DNA from: Alphaproteobacteria bacterium
Lineage (GTDB): Bacteria > Pseudomonadota > Alphaproteobacteria > Micropepsales > Micropepsaceae
DNA: 9,904 bases
NCBI GenBank assembly: GCA_026400305.1
Contig: JAPLPI010000097.1
Span: 1 to 9,904, forward strand
Direction: 5' to 3'
The notes beneath the pieces were generated by a model. The model saw only the letters and a program-made list of their open reading frames with translations. It searched no databases and had not been told where the DNA came from. Shown in pieces: positions 6,548 through 9,904 of the stretch; position 1 is the stretch's first letter; each line of letters opens with the position of its first letter. The translations under genes and the position numbers were made by a program.

Positions 6548-8160
6548 TTGGGCCTCATAAGCGCGGTCAAGCGCGAAGCCATCTATCTGGGCAGCATCGC
6601 GCGCACCTTGTGGCTGCTTCGCCTGGTCAAGCCCCATTCCACCCGCAGCATCGTCGATATCGTCGAGGGTCAGGCGCGGGCGCGGCCCGGCAACCCGGCA
6701 CCCGGCGATCCTGTATCCAGACCAGGTGATGACCTATGCGCAGCTGGATGGTCGCGCCAACCGCTATGCCCATTGGGCCATGGCGCAAGGTATCGGGCGT
6801 GCGCCACACCATTGTCGGCGCCGAGCTGGTGCGTAATTTCCTGGATGCGCGGTTCCTGGCGCCGCCCGCCCTGTGGGTCGAAGGCGTCGATCCGCTTGAC
6901 GGCGAGGTTGGCAATCTTAACAGCGCGCTGGTGGGGGCACCGGAAAGCTCGCCCGGCAAAGCGGCGCGAGAAGGCGTCACGCTGAAGGATCACGCCTTCT
7001 TCATCTATACGTCGGGAACCACCGGCTTGCCCAAGGCCGCCAATTTCAGCCATATGCGCATGCTGTTCATGATGACCGGCTTTTTCGGGGCGCTGCGGCC
7101 CAGGTCCAGCGACCGCATCTATGATCCACTGCCGCTCTATCATTCCACCGGCGGTGTGTGCGCCGTGGGGCTCGCCTGCCTGTCGGGCGGGGCGCTGATT
7201 ATCAAGCGAAAATTCTCGGTGCATGAGTTCTGGAGCGACGTGCACACCTACGGCGCCACCATGTTCGAATATATCGGCGAGGTGTGCCGCTATTTGCTGA
7301 ACGCACCGCCCTCGCCGCTGGAGCGCGGTCACAAGGGCAGCACCATCACCGGCAACGGATTGCGGCCTGAAATCTGGCGTCAGTTCCAGGAGCGCTTCGC
7401 CATTCCCCGCAGCGTGGAATTTTACGGTGCCACCGAAGGCAATGTCTCGATGCTGAATTACGGCGGCGCGGTGGGCGCGGTGGGCCGGGTGCCAAATTAC
7501 CTGGAATGGCTTCTGCCATCCCGCATGGTGCGCTTTGACGTGGAAAAGAAAATACCGGTACGCGAACCCGACGGGCTCTGCATCGAATGCGAAGCGGACG
7601 AAGTGGGCGAGGCGATCGGCGGTATGTCCAAACGCGCCTGCCGCGAGTTCGAGGGCTATACCAAACGCGCCGAAAGCGACAAGAAGACGCTGCGCGAAGT
7701 CTTTCAAAAAGGCGATACCTGGTTTCGCACCGGCGACTTGATGCGCCGCGGCGTGCATGGTTATTTTTATTTTGTCGGCCGCATCGGCGACACCTTCCGC
7801 TGGAAGGGCGAGAATGTCTCCACCGGCGAAGTGGGCGAAGCGCTGGCGGCCGAGTCCGGCATGGACGGCCGCGCCTGCATGGCGTCGCTGGTGGTGAACG
7901 GCGATTTCGAGCTGGAACGGCTGCCGGAAAATCTGCGGCACCGGCTGGCGCCCTATGCCTCCCCGATCTTCCTGCGTCTGTCACCGCACATCGATGTCAC
8001 CGGCACCTTCAAGCAGCGCAAGGTGGAACTGGTGCGCGAGGGTTTCGACCCTTCGGCCATCGCCGATCCGCTGTATGTGATGGACGCGGACATTGGCGTC
8101 TACGAACGCCTGACATCAGAGCGTCATGCGGACATTATTGTAGGCCGAGTTCAATTTTAA
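6548..8160 (+). pseudogene. Broken long-chain/very-long-chain fatty acyl-CoA synthetase (FATP-like)
   Basis: The intact family (about 590-600 aa) activates fatty acids to acyl-CoA via acyl-AMP. The product is readable only across three frames. From TTG 6548 (GGGA 8 nt upstream) it reads MGLISAVKREAIYLGS... to ARPGNPA near 6700. From 6708 in another frame it continues ILYPDQVMTYAQLDGRANRY to MAQGIGR near 6800. From about 6799 in the third frame it reads RHTIVGAELVRNFLDA... to the TAA at 8158. The first shift is explained by a 7-bp tandem duplication. The second coincides with apparent loss of roughly 45-50 residues of the N-terminal domain. The C-terminal frame keeps the AMP-binding motif YTSGTTGLPKA (from about 7006), LPLYHSTGG, EFYGATEGN, WFRTGDL and RWKGENVSTGEV. 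Between GEVGEALAA and GMDGRACMASL about 12-15 expected residues appear to be absent. An N-truncated product from ATG 6736 is possible but would lack much of the N-terminal domain. Sequencing or assembly error is the main alternative. Confidence 0.8.
6693..6706. repeat. 7-bp tandem duplication causing a frameshift
   Basis: ACCCGGC occurs twice back to back (6693-6699 and 6700-6706). Removing one copy joins GGC AAC CCG GCG ATC CTG TAT, restoring GNPAILYPDQ, the expected acyl-CoA synthetase sequence, in a single frame. The duplication therefore directly accounts for the first frameshift. Confidence 0.85.
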
Positions 8161-8750
8161 GCGAAGTCCTTCGTCAGCGCGGCGCGCGCCTCGGCGCTCA
8201 GCACCGCCATATGGCCGTAATGGGAATGCGACACGCCCAGCACGAGTCGCTCGGCGCTGTTCCTGAAATGCGCGATCTGGGCGGCAGTCAGCTTGAAACG
8301 CAGCCAATGCACTGATGATGTCTTGCCGTCCGCCGTGGTGCGGTCGTCATATTCTGTGGGGGTAGCGCGGATCACATCGCCGCCGATTTCCATGAAGATG
8401 GTTTCCTCGATGCCGCCCAGGGTGAGCAGCACGGCATTGCGGCGCTTCTCGTCCTCGACTTCCAGCATCATGGTGGCGATCAGCTCGTCGCCTTGCGGAA
8501 CTAGAGGATTGTAGGACGCTAGTTCACCGGGAATCTGCTCGTCGCCGCCTTTTTCGATGCGCAGCATTTCCTGTACCTGCAGCCACATGGTGACGTAGTT
8601 CTCGAAATAGAAAGTAGCAAAGGGCCCCACCTCGATGCGGCGCAGCTTCTTCATGGGGATCAGATTGGCCTTCAGCGATTTGCGCTGCTGGTCATATTCG
8701 CCTGGAGACAGGATATCGGCCAGGGTGATCCTGCGTTCTGCTTCAGACAT
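8157..8750 (-). CDS. DUF3501 family protein
   Basis: This is a 197-aa soluble protein with no signal peptide or membrane segment. It matches the DUF3501 family by its typical start (ITLADILSPGEYDQQRKSLKANLIPMKKLRRIEVGP, about 8-43), the FENYVTMWLQVQEMLRIEKG block (49-68), ASYNPLVPQGDELIATMMLE and the C-terminal LGVSHSHYGHMAVLSAE. I see no CxxC or other obvious cofactor motif; the conserved His, Tyr and acidic residues could bind metal, but that is inference. Its ATG overlaps the end of the upstream Fe-S gene by 8 bp, so the two are almost certainly co-translated. In other proteobacteria this pair often accompanies rubrerythrin, suggesting a role in redox or peroxide stress. Its TAA stop shares the TTAA palindrome with the stop of the convergent acyl-CoA synthetase remnant. 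Biochemical function is unknown. Confidence 0.87.
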   Translation of the reverse strand: MSEAERRITLADILSPGEYDQQRKSLKANLIPMKKLRRIEVGPFATFYFENYVTMWLQVQEMLRIEKGGDEQIPGELASYNPLVPQGDELIATMMLEVEDEKRRNAVLLTLGGIEETIFMEIGGDVIRATPTEYDDRTTADGKTSSVHWLRFKLTAAQIAHFRNSAERLVLGVSHSHYGHMAVLSAEARAALTKDFA

Positions 8751-9904
8751 CCTTTTTCAACCCGAAGGCTTTGGCCATGATCTGGATGGGATGTTCCGGT
8801 TCCTTCGCCGGTGTGTCGGTGTGCGCCATGATGTGCACCGCGGCCAGCGGGCAATCCGACACGATATGGCCGCGCGCCTTGGCGTTCACCGCCCTGAACA
8901 CAGGCTTGCCGACTTTCACACTGACATCATGGGTCGGCTTGACCACGCCAAAGGTACCTCCATGGCCGGAGCAGCGCTCCACCACGTCGACCGGCGTATC
9001 CGGAATCATCTTCAGCATCTCGGCTGCCTTGGGCCCCATATTCTGGGCGCGGGCATGGCAAGCCAAGTGCACGGTGACGCCTTCTGGCAGGGCGGTCAGG
9101 CCAGCTGGCAATCCGTCCTTCTTGGCGACGTCCACCACGTATTCGTCAATGTCGAAGGTGTTTTCCTGCACCCGCTTCACGTCGGGATTGTCGGGGAAGA
9201 TCAGCGCCCATTCGGATTTCAGCATCAGCCCACAGGATGCGGTGAGCGCGACGATGTCATAGCCGTCATCGATCAGCTTGCAGAGTTCCTTGCTGACCTT
9301 GGCGGCATTTTTCGCGACGCGCGCCAGGTCGGCCTGTTCCAGGAACGGCATGCCGCAGCAGCCGGGATAGGCGATCTTGGTTTCGACGCCGATATGGTTC
9401 AGCACGGCGCGGGCATCCATGCCGGTCTGAGGCTTGTTGTAATTGACGAAGCAGGTGGCATAAAGCGCCGCCTTGCGCTTGCCAAAGGCGGGCGCGGCGC
9501 TGTTGACCGCGCCGGCTTCGTTTTTGGCCTGGCTGACAAAGGTGCGGCTGGTGAATTTAGGCAATGTGGCCTTGGCGTCGATGCCGACCACCGCGTCCAT
9601 CACCGGTCGTGTCAGCTTGGTGCCCTTGTCGGACGCGCAGTTGACCAGTGGCGCAATCGGTCCGGCGAGCGCGCCGTTGCGGTCCATCTCGGCCAGCTGG
9701 TGCTGCACGAATTCTTTGTTGCCTTTCATGGCCTCGACAAAGCGGTGGCGCAGCATCAGGTGCGGGAAATCCAGCATGAAGGGATGCGGCGGCACGTAAG
9801 GGCACTTGGTCATGAAGCACATGTCGCAAAGCGTGCAGGCTTCCACGATCGGCTGGAATTCCTCGGATTTCAGATGCTCGACATCTTCCGTCGGGCTGTT
9901 GTCA
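8743..9904 (-). CDS. CCG-domain / 4Fe-4S heterodisulfide-reductase-like oxidoreductase, 5'-partial
   Basis: This cytoplasmic Fe-S protein resembles GlpC/HdrB-type subunits (COG0247). The frame stays open through the right edge (DNSPTEDVEHLKSEEFQPIV precedes the first in-window GTG at 9846), so the start is off-window and the GTG is internal. Numbering from that codon: a 4Fe-4S ferredoxin motif CTLCDMCFMTKCP has cysteines at 4, 7, 10 and 15; a first cysteine module has Cys132, CCG at 163-165 (YPGCCGMPF) and Cys205 (SCGLM); a second module has Cys263 (CHARAQ), CSG at 292-294 in place of CCG (ERCSGHGGTFG) and Cys332 (DCPLAA). Such modules bind non-cubane or 4Fe-4S clusters and support electron or thiol-disulfide transfer. 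A second ferredoxin motif could lie upstream, unseen. The gene is coupled to the DUF3501 gene by an 8-bp overlap. The electron donor and acceptor are unknown. Confidence 0.88.
   Translation of the reverse strand, partial: DNSPTEDVEHLKSEEFQPIVEACTLCDMCFMTKCPYVPPHPFMLDFPHLMLRHRFVEAMKGNKEFVQHQLAEMDRNGALAGPIAPLVNCASDKGTKLTRPVMDAVVGIDAKATLPKFTSRTFVSQAKNEAGAVNSAAPAFGKRKAALYATCFVNYNKPQTGMDARAVLNHIGVETKIAYPGCCGMPFLEQADLARVAKNAAKVSKELCKLIDDGYDIVALTASCGLMLKSEWALIFPDNPDVKRVQENTFDIDEYVVDVAKKDGLPAGLTALPEGVTVHLACHARAQNMGPKAAEMLKMIPDTPVDVVERCSGHGGTFGVVKPTHDVSVKVGKPVFRAVNAKARGHIVSDCPLAAVHIMAHTDTPAKEPEHPIQIMAKAFGLKKDV

Noticed and set aside
6670..7941. A 423-codon open frame on the minus strand, antisense to the acyl-CoA synthetase
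   Set aside because: It is the shadow of a GC-rich coding strand: low-complexity His/Ala/Gly-rich translation, no recognisable domain, while the plus strand carries clear AMP-binding motifs.

Overview
The window is GC-rich, densely packed chromosomal DNA from a bacterium, most likely an alphaproteobacterium (Caulobacterales/Rhizomicrobium-like). I infer this from gene content: a CC0125/CC1285-type lipoprotein, a CHAP lipoprotein of alphaproteobacterial style, a Kup potassium transporter, and a DUF3501/Fe-S protein pair. I see no tRNA, rRNA, CRISPR array, insertion sequence or integrase. It looks like ordinary core and semi-core chromosome, not an island.

Layout from left to right. (1) The 3' part of an RlmI-type 23S rRNA methyltransferase on +, whose start lies off the left edge. 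(2) Three genes on -: kup, a secreted CHAP lipoprotein, and a membrane processive family-2 glycosyltransferase. (3) A 306-bp divergent intergenic region (5417-5722) with several inverted repeats, including a nested 77-bp element with a perfect 9-bp outer stem. (4) A small lipoprotein on +, tail to tail with a TusA-family sulfur carrier protein on -. (5) A fatty acyl-CoA synthetase gene on + that is broken. Its N-terminal third is read in three different frames because of a 7-bp tandem duplication and an apparent deletion, and a possible third, in-frame deletion lies near the C-terminus. (6) On -, a translationally coupled pair: a CCG-domain/4Fe-4S heterodisulfide-reductase-like protein (start off the right edge) followed by a DUF3501 protein.

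The genes do not form one pathway. Local units are the envelope set (glycosyltransferase plus CHAP lipoprotein) and the Fe-S/DUF3501 redox pair, which in other proteobacteria often sits beside a rubrerythrin gene. All three convergent gene pairs overlap at their stop ends (9, 20 and 4 bp), leaving no room for conventional terminators between them.

The items most worth a second look are the fresh-looking lesions in the acyl-CoA synthetase, the structured element at 5574-5650, and the uncharacterised DUF3501/CCG-domain pair. I found no clear evidence of a wholly new multi-gene system.
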